Shown piece by piece: positions 17,539-27,852 of a stretch of 64,000 bases of DNA (position 1 is its first letter; each line of letters begins with the position of its first letter). Both the position numbers and the translations under genes were made by a program. Origin of the DNA: Mariprofundaceae bacterium (GTDB taxonomy: Bacteria > Pseudomonadota > Zetaproteobacteria > Mariprofundales > Mariprofundaceae); assembly GCA_021772895.1 (NCBI GenBank), contig JAJFLC010000012.1:186001-250000 (forward strand), written 5' to 3'. Under the pieces are notes generated by a model, which saw only the letters and a list, made by a program, of their open reading frames with translations, did no database searches and was not told where the DNA came from.

Positions 17539-19479
17539 TTACCCTTCATCGTTCGAAGCAGGCTGTATTTGCACAACAATACCGACAGGTGCTTTGGCCT
17601 GTCGCCAATCATATACCACGGTAAATGCCATCACCTGCTGCACATATTGGCGCGTCTCTTCAAATGGAATTGTTTCAATCCAAAGGTCAGCCTTATCAAA
17701 AGGAATCCGTTTCAACCATCCTGCAACACGACTCGGCCCCGCATTATATGCCGCGGCAACAATTGCATAATTATCACCAAATCGCTGCGTAAGCTTACGA
17801 AGATAGAGTGCCCCTAAGCGTATATTAACCTCTGGATTTAAAAGATCGGGATCACCTTCAGATATTTTATATTTATGTGCAACTTCACGCGCTGTTGAAG
17901 GCCGTAGCTGCATCAAACCCTGAGCCCCAACCCTTGAAATTGCTTTGACGTTAAACGCTGATTCCTGCCTGATAATGCTCCAGATTAAAGATTGCGAAAG
18001 CCCGCTTTCCATAGATGTTTTTGCAACAACCGCCTCAAAAGCGATAGGAAAACGCCGTTCCAATGCATCTACCTCACCCGATTGAAATGCAGCACGAATA
18101 ACCTGATCATGCCATTGCCAATCTGATGCCAACAGAGCCGCAGCTTTCCACGTCTCATCAGATGCGCCCTTGAGTGCCAGATTCCACTCACGTATTGCTT
18201 TGTCTGACTCATCCAGTTGCCACCACTCATAAGCGCGTTGAATACCAATCTTCCGCTTTAACTCCCGAACCTGAGAGACACTCGCATCCAGATGCGAAGC
18301 TCCTAATTGATAGGGCAAATTTAAACGTTCAGCGCTTAAAAAACTGTAAAAGCCACGGCCTATTGCGGTGAATCGATAAAGACTTTGAGCCTCATCTTTT
18401 TTACCAAGTGCTTCCAACGCCCGTGCCTGCCAATAAGTCCAGCGACTATGCCCTTGTTCAGATTCAGGCAAGCTTTTCATAGCCTGTAAGGCTTTAAGCC
18501 AATGTCCATACAGCAGCTGCAAACGTATCTGCCAAGCCCTCGTCTTTTCTGTCTGCATCGTTTTAGGCAGTTCAGCCAACCACTTGGCGGCTATAAGTGA
18601 ATGTCCGCCTGCTGCACGCAAGGCAATGCGCTGCTCAATTTTCAAAAACTGTTTTTCTTCAAACACACGTTGAAGCCTGTGCAATGGCCTCCATGCTGAA
18701 ACCGCATCGTTACGGGAAAGCCTCTTCAACCCATCACTGATAATCATTGCCTCTGCTATGTGATATGGCCGTTTGCTAAGCTTCCACTGTTTTAGACCCG
18801 TTTGTGGATCATTCTGCATCGCCTGCCAGCGACGAACCCACTTCTGTTCCTGTTTTGGCAGTATGTTTTCAAGCTCACGGACTTTTTGCCATTTTCCTCT
18901 TTTGGCAAACACCCCAATCCTCATCCAGATTTCACTACGAGTCGGATGACCTTGAGCCTGCCATTTTTGATGAAGTCTTTTTGCCAACTCAGAAATATCA
19001 TGACCTTTTTCCCAATGCTCAGATAAACGTTTCAACGCTTCTTTTTTCTCCCCGGTATACCATAGAGAAAGCATCGAAATTTCAGGTAATTGTTGCTGAA
19101 TAGAATACGGAGCTTTTTTAAGCGCAAGGACTATATGCGGCCATTGTCCACGCTTTGCCAGATTTTTAATCCGTGCCAGACGAAGATCCATAATTTCAGG
19201 TATCTTTGCATACTGATTCAGCACCATTGGAAGGCCAAAATCATCATCTTGTTCAAGCTTTTTACGCGCATGCCATATCTCCAGATATGGCATGAGAGGA
19301 TAGTCTTTAAGTTTCTCTTTTATACGCTTAAAACGGGGCAAATCATCCGACTGCAAAGCATCTCTGGCCTCTTTAAACCATGCCCGCTGCTTTTCCATAG
19401 AAACCCCGGCCATGGCACTGGATTCCGCCATGATTAAGAGCAGTGCAATACAACAAAATGATCGTACAACTCGAATCAC
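17539..19479 (-). CDS. slt: Soluble lytic murein transglycosylase (Slt70-like)
   Basis: Periplasmic enzyme cleaving the MurNAc-GlcNAc bond with formation of 1,6-anhydro ends. The 646-residue protein starts with a signal peptide (residues 1-24, ending SAMAG). A long alpha-helical superhelix (about 30-450) is rich in tryptophan/arginine repeats. The C-terminal SLT domain has the catalytic glutamate in SIIRQESAFNVKAISRVGAQ, then GLMQLRPSTAREVA, and AAYNAGPSRVAGWLK. Length and order match E. coli Slt70. Confidence 0.94.
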   Translation of the reverse strand: MIRVVRSFCCIALLLIMAESSAMAGVSMEKQRAWFKEARDALQSDDLPRFKRIKEKLKDYPLMPYLEIWHARKKLEQDDDFGLPMVLNQYAKIPEIMDLRLARIKNLAKRGQWPHIVLALKKAPYSIQQQLPEISMLSLWYTGEKKEALKRLSEHWEKGHDISELAKRLHQKWQAQGHPTRSEIWMRIGVFAKRGKWQKVRELENILPKQEQKWVRRWQAMQNDPQTGLKQWKLSKRPYHIAEAMIISDGLKRLSRNDAVSAWRPLHRLQRVFEEKQFLKIEQRIALRAAGGHSLIAAKWLAELPKTMQTEKTRAWQIRLQLLYGHWLKALQAMKSLPESEQGHSRWTYWQARALEALGKKDEAQSLYRFTAIGRGFYSFLSAERLNLPYQLGASHLDASVSQVRELKRKIGIQRAYEWWQLDESDKAIREWNLALKGASDETWKAAALLASDWQWHDQVIRAAFQSGEVDALERRFPIAFEAVVAKTSMESGLSQSLIWSIIRQESAFNVKAISRVGAQGLMQLRPSTAREVAHKYKISEGDPDLLNPEVNIRLGALYLRKLTQRFGDNYAIVAAAYNAGPSRVAGWLKRIPFDKADLWIETIPFEETRQYVQQVMAFTVVYDWRQAKAPVGIVVQIQPASNDEG

Positions 19480-19549
19480 ACACGCCTCACGTACAGTCGA
19501 ATAAAAGAGAAGCTATCGTGATTATATAAAAACAGCCAATCTGATCTGT

Positions 19550-20254
19550 TTAAACAGATACGTTTCCGTCCCTCGGAGGGTCATCACCAGCATCCGATGG
19601 AGCCTTTTCCTGCGCATTGCTATCTACTGTTTTCCCCTCATCTTTGCCGCCTCCAAACAGACGGGCTATTCGCCGAAACAAGCCTTTGATCCCTCGCCAG
19701 AGTTTTGGCAATAACCAAATCAGTAACAATATAAACAGGACCACAGCCACAACAAACAAAACAGGATGATTAAGTGCTGCCCACAAGCCGCCAATAACTG
19801 CGATATCTTCACCGATTGAAATGGCCCAATTAGAAAACGGTTCTGGCGATGTGTTGACCAGTGCACGTGTACCAGCCTTGGTTGCATGTGTCGCCGCAGT
19901 TAATCCACCACCAAGAATACCGGCAGCTACTGCGACAGCCGGATCCACTTCGCCCACAGCTCCGGCAGCCAACATCGCACCCGCCGGAATACGAACAAAG
20001 GTATGTATCGCATCCCAACCCGTATCAACACCAGGAATTTTATCAGCGAAAAACTCGATTCCGTACATAACACCTGCAGCGATAAGAACAAGTGGATTTT
20101 CGAGCACCTCTAAACCCGGCGGTAATTCCATATTCCCGGTCATGCCCATAAAACCAAGCATGAATATTGCAGCATAAAGATTGATGCCGCTGGCCCATGC
20201 AGCTCCCATGGTGAGAGCAAGTACTGCTGCAATCTGGTCAAACTGTTCCATCAT
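19550..20254 (-). CDS. DUF4126 family membrane protein
   Basis: A 234-residue inner-membrane protein with a glycine/alanine-rich N-terminal half: GAAWASGINLYAAIFMLG at residues 17-34, VMYGIEFFADKIPGVDTGWD near 63-82, and GGGLTAATHATKAGTRALVN near 114-133. A membrane helix follows near 165-187, then a basic segment and a polar acidic tail. These are the signature blocks of DUF4126, whose function is unknown. It lies 70 bases upstream of slt and 61 bases downstream of a small lipoprotein gene, all on the minus strand. Confidence 0.85.
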   Translation of the reverse strand: MMEQFDQIAAVLALTMGAAWASGINLYAAIFMLGFMGMTGNMELPPGLEVLENPLVLIAAGVMYGIEFFADKIPGVDTGWDAIHTFVRIPAGAMLAAGAVGEVDPAVAVAAGILGGGLTAATHATKAGTRALVNTSPEPFSNWAISIGEDIAVIGGLWAALNHPVLFVVAVVLFILLLIWLLPKLWRGIKGLFRRIARLFGGGKDEGKTVDSNAQEKAPSDAGDDPPRDGNVSV

Positions 20255-20314
20255 CTCCCCCTTTTACCCATTTTTCTGCGCTATATTTACAGCTTTAAGC
20301 CTGTTTTTTCGAAT

Positions 20315-20533
20315 TTATTTAAATGCACGCTGCACCGATTTTTTTGCCGCTTCGATCTGAGCCTTGGCTGCCAGTTGACACTTCTCCTCATCTTTAGAGG
20401 CAACCCCCATCTCAGCACACTCTTTTAAAATCTGGTGGCGCGTTTCATCATCCTCTGTCAAACCTTCTACGGTATAACCGCACGCACTTAAACCCAATAA
20501 CACCAACATGGGCAATATCCAAACAACTTTCAT
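20315..20533 (-). CDS. Small predicted lipoprotein
   Basis: A 72-residue protein with a lipoprotein signal peptide: a hydrophobic stretch (WILPMLVLLGLSAC) with a lipobox LSAC placing the acylated cysteine at residue 18. The remaining ~54 residues are polar, contain two further cysteines (KECAEMG, EKCQLAAKAQIEAAKKS) and could form a short helical hairpin. A strong AAGGAG stands upstream of the ATG. No family recognised. Confidence 0.7.
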   Translation of the reverse strand: MKVVWILPMLVLLGLSACGYTVEGLTEDDETRHQILKECAEMGVASKDEEKCQLAAKAQIEAAKKSVQRAFK

Positions 20534-20811
20534 AATCCTTCTCCTTTCTTAGCCCAACCCTAATCAAAAGATAGCTGAAAGTGGCGTAATATTTCTTTCA
20601 AAATGTTCATGTTAATCTAAATGAGCCCGTTATGCCTAGCTTAACGGGAGATATAAAGATATCTAAATAGCAAGAATCCAACCTTGCAGGGATGCTTCAA
20701 GTACTTAAATTGTTCTCTACATTTATCCCTGTTGGCATAAAAGCAAACATTAAAGTCTTGGTATCATATGAAGTATGTTCGAATAGCTATGCACAACAGG
20801 CATGAATCAGA

Positions 20812-21027
20812 TCATGCAATCAATCTGGCTTCTGCCTCTGCTACGATACTTTCCTGATGACAGGCGTGAGCGATATGGAAAAGAAATGCCCATAAGTTTT
20901 TTTCATCTTCAAAATAAGCATGATAATCTCTATAACTTATCGTAACGCCTTGCAGTCTGTTTTTGACCTGAAATGCTCCAACGGTTGCAAATTGGTCAGC
21001 GATTCTTTTTGCTCGAAATGCGTTCAT
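20812..21027 (-). CDS. Small hypothetical protein
   Basis: A 71-residue protein starting MNAFRAKRIADQFATVGAFQ. The ATG at 21027 is chosen because AAAGGAG stands 7 bases upstream; the open frame extends to 21048 without a better site. Rich in aromatic residues and histidine (DYHAYFEDEKNLWAFLFHIA). I do not recognise the family. It is a monocistronic minus-strand gene 120 bases from the divergent xth. Confidence 0.6.
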   Translation of the reverse strand: MNAFRAKRIADQFATVGAFQVKNRLQGVTISYRDYHAYFEDEKNLWAFLFHIAHACHQESIVAEAEARLIA

Positions 21028-21147
21028 CAATAAACTCCTTTGGTACATGCTTTAGATTTATATCGGAATGGCCTCATCACTCTTTAACAACCTCACAAGT
21101 AACATGCCAACATTGAGTCGATACTGTTTTTTGTTCATCATACCCCA

Positions 21148-21906
21148 ATGAAAATTGTCACCTGGAATGTAAACTCTCTGAATGTTCGCCTGACACATGT
21201 ACTGGCTTACTTGAAAACACATCAGCCGGACATCCTGGCTTTGCAGGAAACCAAACTTCCAGATGAAAAATTTCCTGAAACCGAAATAACTTCGGCGGGT
21301 TATCACGTCATTTTTTCAGGACAAAAAACTTACAACGGTGTTGCCATCATCAGCAAAAAAAAAGCTGTCGATATTAAAACAGATATCCCGGATCTGAATG
21401 ATCCGCAGCGCAGACTTCTTACCGCAACCATTGAGGGGATTCGTATTGTGAATGTCTATATCCCGAATGGTCAGGAGGTAGGTTCAGAAAAATATGATTA
21501 TAAATTTCGTTGGTTGAATGCATTTCGAAATGATTTATTCAATGAAATTTCAACCCACGAAAAGCTTCTTATACTCGGTGATTTTAATATCGCTCCGGCT
21601 GATTTGGATGTTCATGATCCCAAACGCTGGTATGGAAAAATTTTATGTTCTGACCCCGAACGGGATATGTACCAATCTTTATTGGCACTCGGCCTGACCG
21701 ATACAATCCGCACATTACACCCAACAGAGCCCATGCATAGCTGGTGGGATTACCGCCTTAACGCATTCCCTCGCGGATGGGGCATACGCATCGACCATAT
21801 TCTTACAACGCCATCCCTGCAGCTCATTGCTGCAGGTGTTCATCAGGATGAGCGCGGCAAGGAAAGACCTTCGGATCATGCCCCCGTCTGGTTAGAATTC
21901 GAATGA
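21148..21906 (+). CDS. xth: Exodeoxyribonuclease III
   Basis: AP endonuclease/3'-exonuclease for base-excision repair, 252 residues. Catalytic blocks are all visible: MKIVTWNVNSLNVRL at the start, ALQETKLPDEKFP (metal-binding Glu near residue 34), RIVNVYIPNGQEVGSEKY, LILGDFNIAPADLDVHDP, IRIDHILTTPSL and the closing SDHAPVWLEF. The stop overlaps the yjbQ start (ATGA). Confidence 0.95.
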   Translation: MKIVTWNVNSLNVRLTHVLAYLKTHQPDILALQETKLPDEKFPETEITSAGYHVIFSGQKTYNGVAIISKKKAVDIKTDIPDLNDPQRRLLTATIEGIRIVNVYIPNGQEVGSEKYDYKFRWLNAFRNDLFNEISTHEKLLILGDFNIAPADLDVHDPKRWYGKILCSDPERDMYQSLLALGLTDTIRTLHPTEPMHSWWDYRLNAFPRGWGIRIDHILTTPSLQLIAAGVHQDERGKERPSDHAPVWLEFE

Positions 21907-22322
21907 AACAATCACAACATCGTTTAACCATCAACGGGCACGGGCGAGGCATGATCAATGTGACTCGCGATGTTCAGCAATGGCTTGCAACATCTGATAT
22001 TGAAACCGGGTTACTCAATTTGTTTATCCCTCACACCAGCTGCTCTCTAATGATACAGGAAAATGCCGATCCTGATGTATTACACGATATGGAGACCTTT
22101 ATGTCCCGGCTGGTGCCAGATGGTGATCCCATGTTCCTGCATCGTGCAGAAGGCCCGGATGATATGGCGGCACATATTCGCATGGCACTCACCCAGGTTT
22201 CACTGAATATTCCTCTGACAAATGGCTGCTTAGCTTTAGGAACCTGGCAGGGTATCTACCTCTATGAACACAGACACCATCCCATGACCCGGTATATACA
22301 GTTGCATCTGATGGGTATCTGA
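21903..22322 (+). CDS. yjbQ: YjbQ family protein (UPF0047)
   Basis: A 139-residue protein with the family signature in two parts: PHTSCSLMIQENADPDVL near residue 46 and LTNGCLALGTWQGIYLYEHR near residue 105. Members are small trimers with weak thiamine-phosphate synthase activity in E. coli; the physiological role is not settled. Overlaps xth by 4 bases, so the two are co-translated. Confidence 0.92.
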   Translation: MKQSQHRLTINGHGRGMINVTRDVQQWLATSDIETGLLNLFIPHTSCSLMIQENADPDVLHDMETFMSRLVPDGDPMFLHRAEGPDDMAAHIRMALTQVSLNIPLTNGCLALGTWQGIYLYEHRHHPMTRYIQLHLMGI

Positions 22323-22405
22323 CCGGCATCAGATAAACTCGTGATCTGGCACACATCTTATTTCATGAACAAGCCTACTATTCGGTTTGTCCCAAGGAGA
22401 TACAG

Positions 22406-22516
22406 ATGTACGCAAATTACGTTACAACACCGCACCGTTATTCAAAAATCACTTTCAAAGGTTATGTTGTAATAGCTCTGATTTGCGTATTAATGGCTTC
22501 AACCATTGGTGTCTAA
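22406..22516 (+). CDS. Candidate 36-residue membrane peptide upstream of mreB
   Basis: An ATG at 22406 is preceded by a strong ribosome site (AAGGAGATACAG). The 36-codon frame ends at TAA 22514-22516. The peptide starts MYANYVTTPHRYSKITFKGY and ends in a 16-residue hydrophobic run (VVIALICVLMASTIGV), fitting a single-pass membrane peptide with its basic side in the cytoplasm. It lies in the otherwise empty 315-base gap between yjbQ and mreB. No family is recognised. Support is the ribosome site and composition only. Confidence 0.45.
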   Translation: MYANYVTTPHRYSKITFKGYVVIALICVLMASTIGV

Positions 22517-22631
22517 TCCCGTTTCGATACTTTTCTCCGTTAAACTATCTTATTAAAACATCGTTGTTTTCTTTACCTGAAGGAATACTACAATTATGCT
22601 GCCCAACAACGTCTTATTAGCAATCAGGTAA

Positions 22632-23672
<1,041 letters not shown>

Positions 23673-23678
23673 ACTGTG

Positions 23679-24479
23679 ATGCAAAGAAGATCATTTTTAC
23701 GGTCATTAGCATGGCTTGGCCTTCTGCTTGTTCTTCTCGTCACATTGCAACAACTACCCATAGGACAACGCCTAAATCTTGGCATGGCACCATTATTATC
23801 TGTTTTTCAGACACCTGGCCGGTGGTGGCAAGATGTCAGTCTCTGGTTTGATGAGCGGAGTCAACTACAAAACAACTATCAACAAGCCTCCCTTCAACTC
23901 GAAAAACAAACAGCTCAGGTGCAGGAAGTCAAAAGCCTGCGAGAAGAAAATCAACAACTGCGTGCCCTGCTCAATATTCGACAACTGAAAGGATATTTTT
24001 GGTACGCCGCTAAAGTTCAGGGAAGAAGTCCTGATAAAATGAGTCAACGCCTGATTCTGCTTGTCGATCAAGCCCGCCCGGATGATGTCATTGTCTCCAG
24101 CACTGGGTTGGTAGGTCTGGTTGATCAGGCCAAATCCGGCTCAGCAGTTGTGCGAACCATTCTCGATGCTTCTCTTGCTGTACCCGTCACCATGCCCAAT
24201 TCTTCATTGGCCGCACTGGTTCGTGGGGAAGGTGAGCGACTCATCATTGATTTTGTCCCGACTGAACAGGCTCCAGCCGTAGGTTCTGTATTTCAAACAA
24301 GCGGTGCCGGAGGCATGTTTCCTCCCGGTATCCCTGTTGCCCGCATCACCAAAGTCACCCCGATTCCCGGCCAGGTGTTTGCACATATCAATGCGGTACC
24401 AACAGCGCATTGGCAACGGGAAAGCTGGTTGGCACTGGCATCTTCAATCAATAAAACAATTGACCAAAAAGCACCATGA
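23679..24479 (+). CDS. mreC: Cell shape-determining protein MreC
   Basis: Bitopic inner-membrane protein, 266 residues, linking MreB to periplasmic wall enzymes. It has an N-terminal membrane helix (residues 6-24), then a coiled coil (QLEKQTAQVQEVKSLREENQ, about 65-85). The two beta-barrel domains include VQGRSPDKMSQRLILLVDQA and GAGGMFPPGIPVARITKV, which is the family signature. A GTG three bases earlier could also serve as start. Overlaps mreD by 4 bases. Confidence 0.95.
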   Translation: MQRRSFLRSLAWLGLLLVLLVTLQQLPIGQRLNLGMAPLLSVFQTPGRWWQDVSLWFDERSQLQNNYQQASLQLEKQTAQVQEVKSLREENQQLRALLNIRQLKGYFWYAAKVQGRSPDKMSQRLILLVDQARPDDVIVSSTGLVGLVDQAKSGSAVVRTILDASLAVPVTMPNSSLAALVRGEGERLIIDFVPTEQAPAVGSVFQTSGAGGMFPPGIPVARITKVTPIPGQVFAHINAVPTAHWQRESWLALASSINKTIDQKAP

Positions 24480-24880
24480 TCCCGCCATTCATCTTATTAT
24501 TATCACTGCTTGGTATTATGTTAAATCTAAGCCTTTCAGGATTAATTATACAGCCGGACTGGAGTGCTGCCTTGCTCCTGGCCTCTCTTCTCGCACAGAG
24601 AAGTAACTGGCCCTGGGTGTTGCCGGGTGTTTGGTTACATGATTTGATGCTTCACTGGTCTTCACTGATCTGTTTGCCAGTGATTGCTTTTCTACCATGG
24701 TTGTTGACTCAAGCCGATGCGCGCCTCGGTGCAGGTTTACCGCAGCGTATTGTCTTGATGATATTAGGACTACTTCCTCTTCTCTGGAACGGCTGGGCAT
24801 TTTTGCAGTGGTTGCTCACGCTCATGCTCTGTATCTTTGTATGGCACTTTATTGCCAAAGCTTATGCTCAATCAGCTTGA
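24476..24880 (+). CDS. mreD: Rod shape-determining protein MreD
   Basis: Polytopic inner-membrane elongasome subunit. It has 134 residues with about five hydrophobic helices (e.g. FILLLSLLGIMLNLSLSG, IVLMILGLLPLLWNGWAFLQ). Sequence conservation in the family is low; the call rests on hydrophobicity, size (somewhat short against the usual ~160) and position between mreC and mrdA. The ATG overlaps the mreC stop and its 3' end overlaps mrdA by 17 bases. Confidence 0.85.
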   Translation: MIPPFILLLSLLGIMLNLSLSGLIIQPDWSAALLLASLLAQRSNWPWVLPGVWLHDLMLHWSSLICLPVIAFLPWLLTQADARLGAGLPQRIVLMILGLLPLLWNGWAFLQWLLTLMLCIFVWHFIAKAYAQSA

Positions 24881-26705
24881 TATCAGGCCCCGCTTTGAAG
24901 GGCGCATGGTTACGTTTCAGATTATACTGGCTATTTTGTTGCTGTTATTGTTTGCGCGTCTGGTCAATCTACAACTGTACGAACATGAAGGTTTGCTTCT
25001 GCAAGCCAATAAAAACCGTATCAATGTTGTTCCCCTGCTTCCTACTCGCGGCATTGTTACCGATCGAAATGGCATCGGCCTGGCGGTCAATCATATCTCC
25101 TATAAAGTACAAATGATCCCGGAACGTGTTGAAGATATGGAAAGGGTATTACAAGATCTTCAACATCTTCTTCAATGGAATGACCAACAACTTGGCAATA
25201 TTCGCAAACGAATCAGTCATGCACGAAATGACCGCCCGGTGTTACTTGTCGATAAGCTGGGCTGGAAGCACGTTGCTCCAATCACGGCCAGGCTTCATCA
25301 CCTGTCTGGCATTGATGTTGTTGCCGGTACTCACCGCGATTACCCTTATGCTGAATTAACCTCACATCTGATTGGGTATCTCTCACTGGCAGAGCCCAAA
25401 GATTTAAAACGACATTACCTACGAACAGAAAATGTTGGCCGCAGCGGTCTGGAGAAGGTTTATGAACCCTTGTTACACGGGAAACCGGGATCACAACAGG
25501 AAGAAACAGATGCGACAGGCCGACGTGTCTCTGTTTTAAAGCAGGTTCCACCAACAACAGGTACTGATATTCAGCTTAGTATTGATATCGAACTACAACA
25601 AGTGGCATCGAAAGCACTCGGTAACCGAACAGGCGCTGTTGTTGTCATGGATGTGCACAACGGCAAACTATTAACATTATTGAGTAAACCTGGTTTCAAT
25701 ACCAATCGTTTTATTACCGGGTTGGAACATGAACAATGGCAATCCTGGATTAAAGATATTCGTAAACCGCTCATTAATCGTACAACACAAGCCGCTTACC
25801 CGCCTGCATCAACGTTGAAGATCGTTACTGCCCTTGCAGGTTTGAGGCATGGCATGCCGCTTGCCACAGGCTCAACGCAGTGCCCCGGATATCTGGAATT
25901 GGCTGACAGAAAATTACGCTGCTGGAAACGCAAAGGACACAAACACGTTACACTACAGAAAAGCCTTGTGCGCTCTTGTGATGTATATTTTTATGAACTT
26001 GGAGATCAACTGGGCATGCAACGGTTGACTGAAGAAGCAGCACGCTGGGGTTTTGGCGAACAAACAGGTATCGCACTGACGCCTGAAACACGCGGTGCCC
26101 TTCCCTCCCCAGAGCAACAACTTCGCAATGGCGGCACGCGTGCATGGTATCGTGGTGAAACCATGATTACCGCCATTGGCCAAGGCTCTTCAACGGTCAC
26201 TCCCATTCAAATGGCACGTTTTACTGCTGCGATCGCCAATGGCGGGAAAATTCTTGTGCCACAATTACTGGAAAATTCCGAACCCATTGTATTGCGAACC
26301 ATTGATGTCAAAAAGGCACACCTGATTAAAATTCGCAATGCCATGCGTGATGTCATTGCAGATCCAAAGGGCACGGCGCACTGGTCACTGAACTGGACGC
26401 CCTGGCCTATTGCTGGAAAGACCGGCACCGCTCAGGTCATTGCGATGGCCCAGGATGATGAAAACAATCAACAAAACAAAACTCCCATACTGGATCGACA
26501 CAAAGATCACGCATGGTTTATGGGCTACGCACCCTTTGACAATCCCAAAGTTGCCTTTGCGGTGTTTGTTGAACACGGTGGGCATGGCGGTAGCGATGCC
26601 GCACCCGTTGCTGCAGCCATCGTTCGTCAGTTAGCCAAACAGGAAGCTCAACAAAAGGCCCTGCAAGTAGCCAGACAAAAAAACATTGAGACAAGCCCCT
26701 TATGA
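24864..26705 (+). CDS. mrdA: Penicillin-binding protein 2
   Basis: Class B transpeptidase of the elongasome, 613 residues from ATG 24864. It has an N-terminal membrane anchor (residues 13-33) and a pedestal domain (LLPTRGIVTDRNGIGLAVN near 56). The transpeptidase domain carries the serine motif STLK (YPPASTLKIVTALAG), the SxN-type motif SCD (LVRSCDVYFYELG) and KTG (IAGKTGTAQV). Glycine-rich RSGLEKVYEPLLHG matches MrdA specifically. The frame extends 27 bases upstream to 24837, but the ATG at 24864 gives the usual N-terminus. Confidence 0.96.
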   Translation: MLNQLDIRPRFEGRMVTFQIILAILLLLLFARLVNLQLYEHEGLLLQANKNRINVVPLLPTRGIVTDRNGIGLAVNHISYKVQMIPERVEDMERVLQDLQHLLQWNDQQLGNIRKRISHARNDRPVLLVDKLGWKHVAPITARLHHLSGIDVVAGTHRDYPYAELTSHLIGYLSLAEPKDLKRHYLRTENVGRSGLEKVYEPLLHGKPGSQQEETDATGRRVSVLKQVPPTTGTDIQLSIDIELQQVASKALGNRTGAVVVMDVHNGKLLTLLSKPGFNTNRFITGLEHEQWQSWIKDIRKPLINRTTQAAYPPASTLKIVTALAGLRHGMPLATGSTQCPGYLELADRKLRCWKRKGHKHVTLQKSLVRSCDVYFYELGDQLGMQRLTEEAARWGFGEQTGIALTPETRGALPSPEQQLRNGGTRAWYRGETMITAIGQGSSTVTPIQMARFTAAIANGGKILVPQLLENSEPIVLRTIDVKKAHLIKIRNAMRDVIADPKGTAHWSLNWTPWPIAGKTGTAQVIAMAQDDENNQQNKTPILDRHKDHAWFMGYAPFDNPKVAFAVFVEHGGHGGSDAAPVAAAIVRQLAKQEAQQKALQVARQKNIETSPL

Positions 26706-27805
26706 ACACCTTATCAAAAATGGATAAAGTGCTGCTCGCCGGACTCGCCTCCCTTGCCGTTTTGGGTATTTTTACACTGTATGCAGCCGTACACCATGGC
26801 GATATCACAATCTGGCAAAAACAGAATTTGTTTTGGCTGTTGGGTATGATGAGTTTCATGACGGTATGTTTTATACCACTGCGCAGCATCGGTTTAATGA
26901 CCTGGCCGCTCTATCTTATCGCACTGCTGTTTTTGATGATGGTTCCTTTTATTGGTGATATACAAATGGGGGCTCGGCGCTGGCTCGATCTTGGTATTAT
27001 TTACCTACAGCCCTCCGAATTAATGAAATGGACATTGGTATTCCTGCTCGCTCACTGGTTTGCATCTCGCGAACCAGCAAGTTTGATCAGTTTTTCGGCC
27101 GCCTTGATTGCCACCCTGCTTCCTGCCGCGCTGATTGTGATCCAACCAGACCTTGGGACGGCACTTGTTCTGTTGCTTGCTGCATGTGCCATGTTGCTTG
27201 TATCCGGAATACGCTGGCGCTGGATATTTGCCGCAATTGCTACAAGCCCGGTTTGCCTCTATCTCCTTTGGAACAACATGCATACCTATCAAAAAACCCG
27301 GGTTTTAAGCTTTCTCGACCCTCAATCTGATCCGCTGGGCGCCGGTTATCACGTCATTCAGGCCGGCATTGCCATTGGTTCCGGTGGCATATTTGGAAAA
27401 GGTTTTCTTGAAGGTACACAGGCCCGTCTTCATTTTTTACCGGAACAGCATACCGATTTTATTTTTGCGGTATTGGCTGAAGAAGGTGGCCTCATCGCTG
27501 TTCTACTATTGCTGGCACTCTACGGAACTCTGATTTCACGTATTCTGATCATCGCATCGCGTGCCCATAACCGTTTCGGGTCACTACTTTGTGTAGGTAT
27601 CGCATCCATTTTTATGCTCTATATCTTTGTGAACATCGGTATGGTCTCAGGCATGCTGCCCGTGGTTGGCGTTCCGCTGCCTTTTATCAGCTATGGCGGA
27701 TCATCTCTGGTCACTATGCTGGCTGCACTGGGTATTGTGATGCGCGTAGCAATCGAATCCAAAGATAAAATTCCGTGGCAACGCCCCGGCAGTCCACTTT
27801 CCTGA
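26702..27805 (+). CDS. rodA: Peptidoglycan glycosyltransferase RodA (SEDS family)
   Basis: Polytopic SEDS glycosyltransferase that polymerises lipid II with PBP2, 367 residues and about ten helices. Family blocks are GARRWLDLGIIYLQPSELMK (residues ~82-101), VIQPDLGTALVLLLAAC near 147, FLPEQHTDFIFAVLAEEGGL near 245, and PVVGVPLPFISYGGSSLVTM near 320. Starts inside mrdA (ATGA overlap) and closes the mre operon. Confidence 0.97.
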   Translation: MNTLSKMDKVLLAGLASLAVLGIFTLYAAVHHGDITIWQKQNLFWLLGMMSFMTVCFIPLRSIGLMTWPLYLIALLFLMMVPFIGDIQMGARRWLDLGIIYLQPSELMKWTLVFLLAHWFASREPASLISFSAALIATLLPAALIVIQPDLGTALVLLLAACAMLLVSGIRWRWIFAAIATSPVCLYLLWNNMHTYQKTRVLSFLDPQSDPLGAGYHVIQAGIAIGSGGIFGKGFLEGTQARLHFLPEQHTDFIFAVLAEEGGLIAVLLLLALYGTLISRILIIASRAHNRFGSLLCVGIASIFMLYIFVNIGMVSGMLPVVGVPLPFISYGGSSLVTMLAALGIVMRVAIESKDKIPWQRPGSPLS

Positions 27806-27852
27806 CATATATTAAAGAAGCTCAAAGTTTGCAGACTTTCTGACAACTCTGC

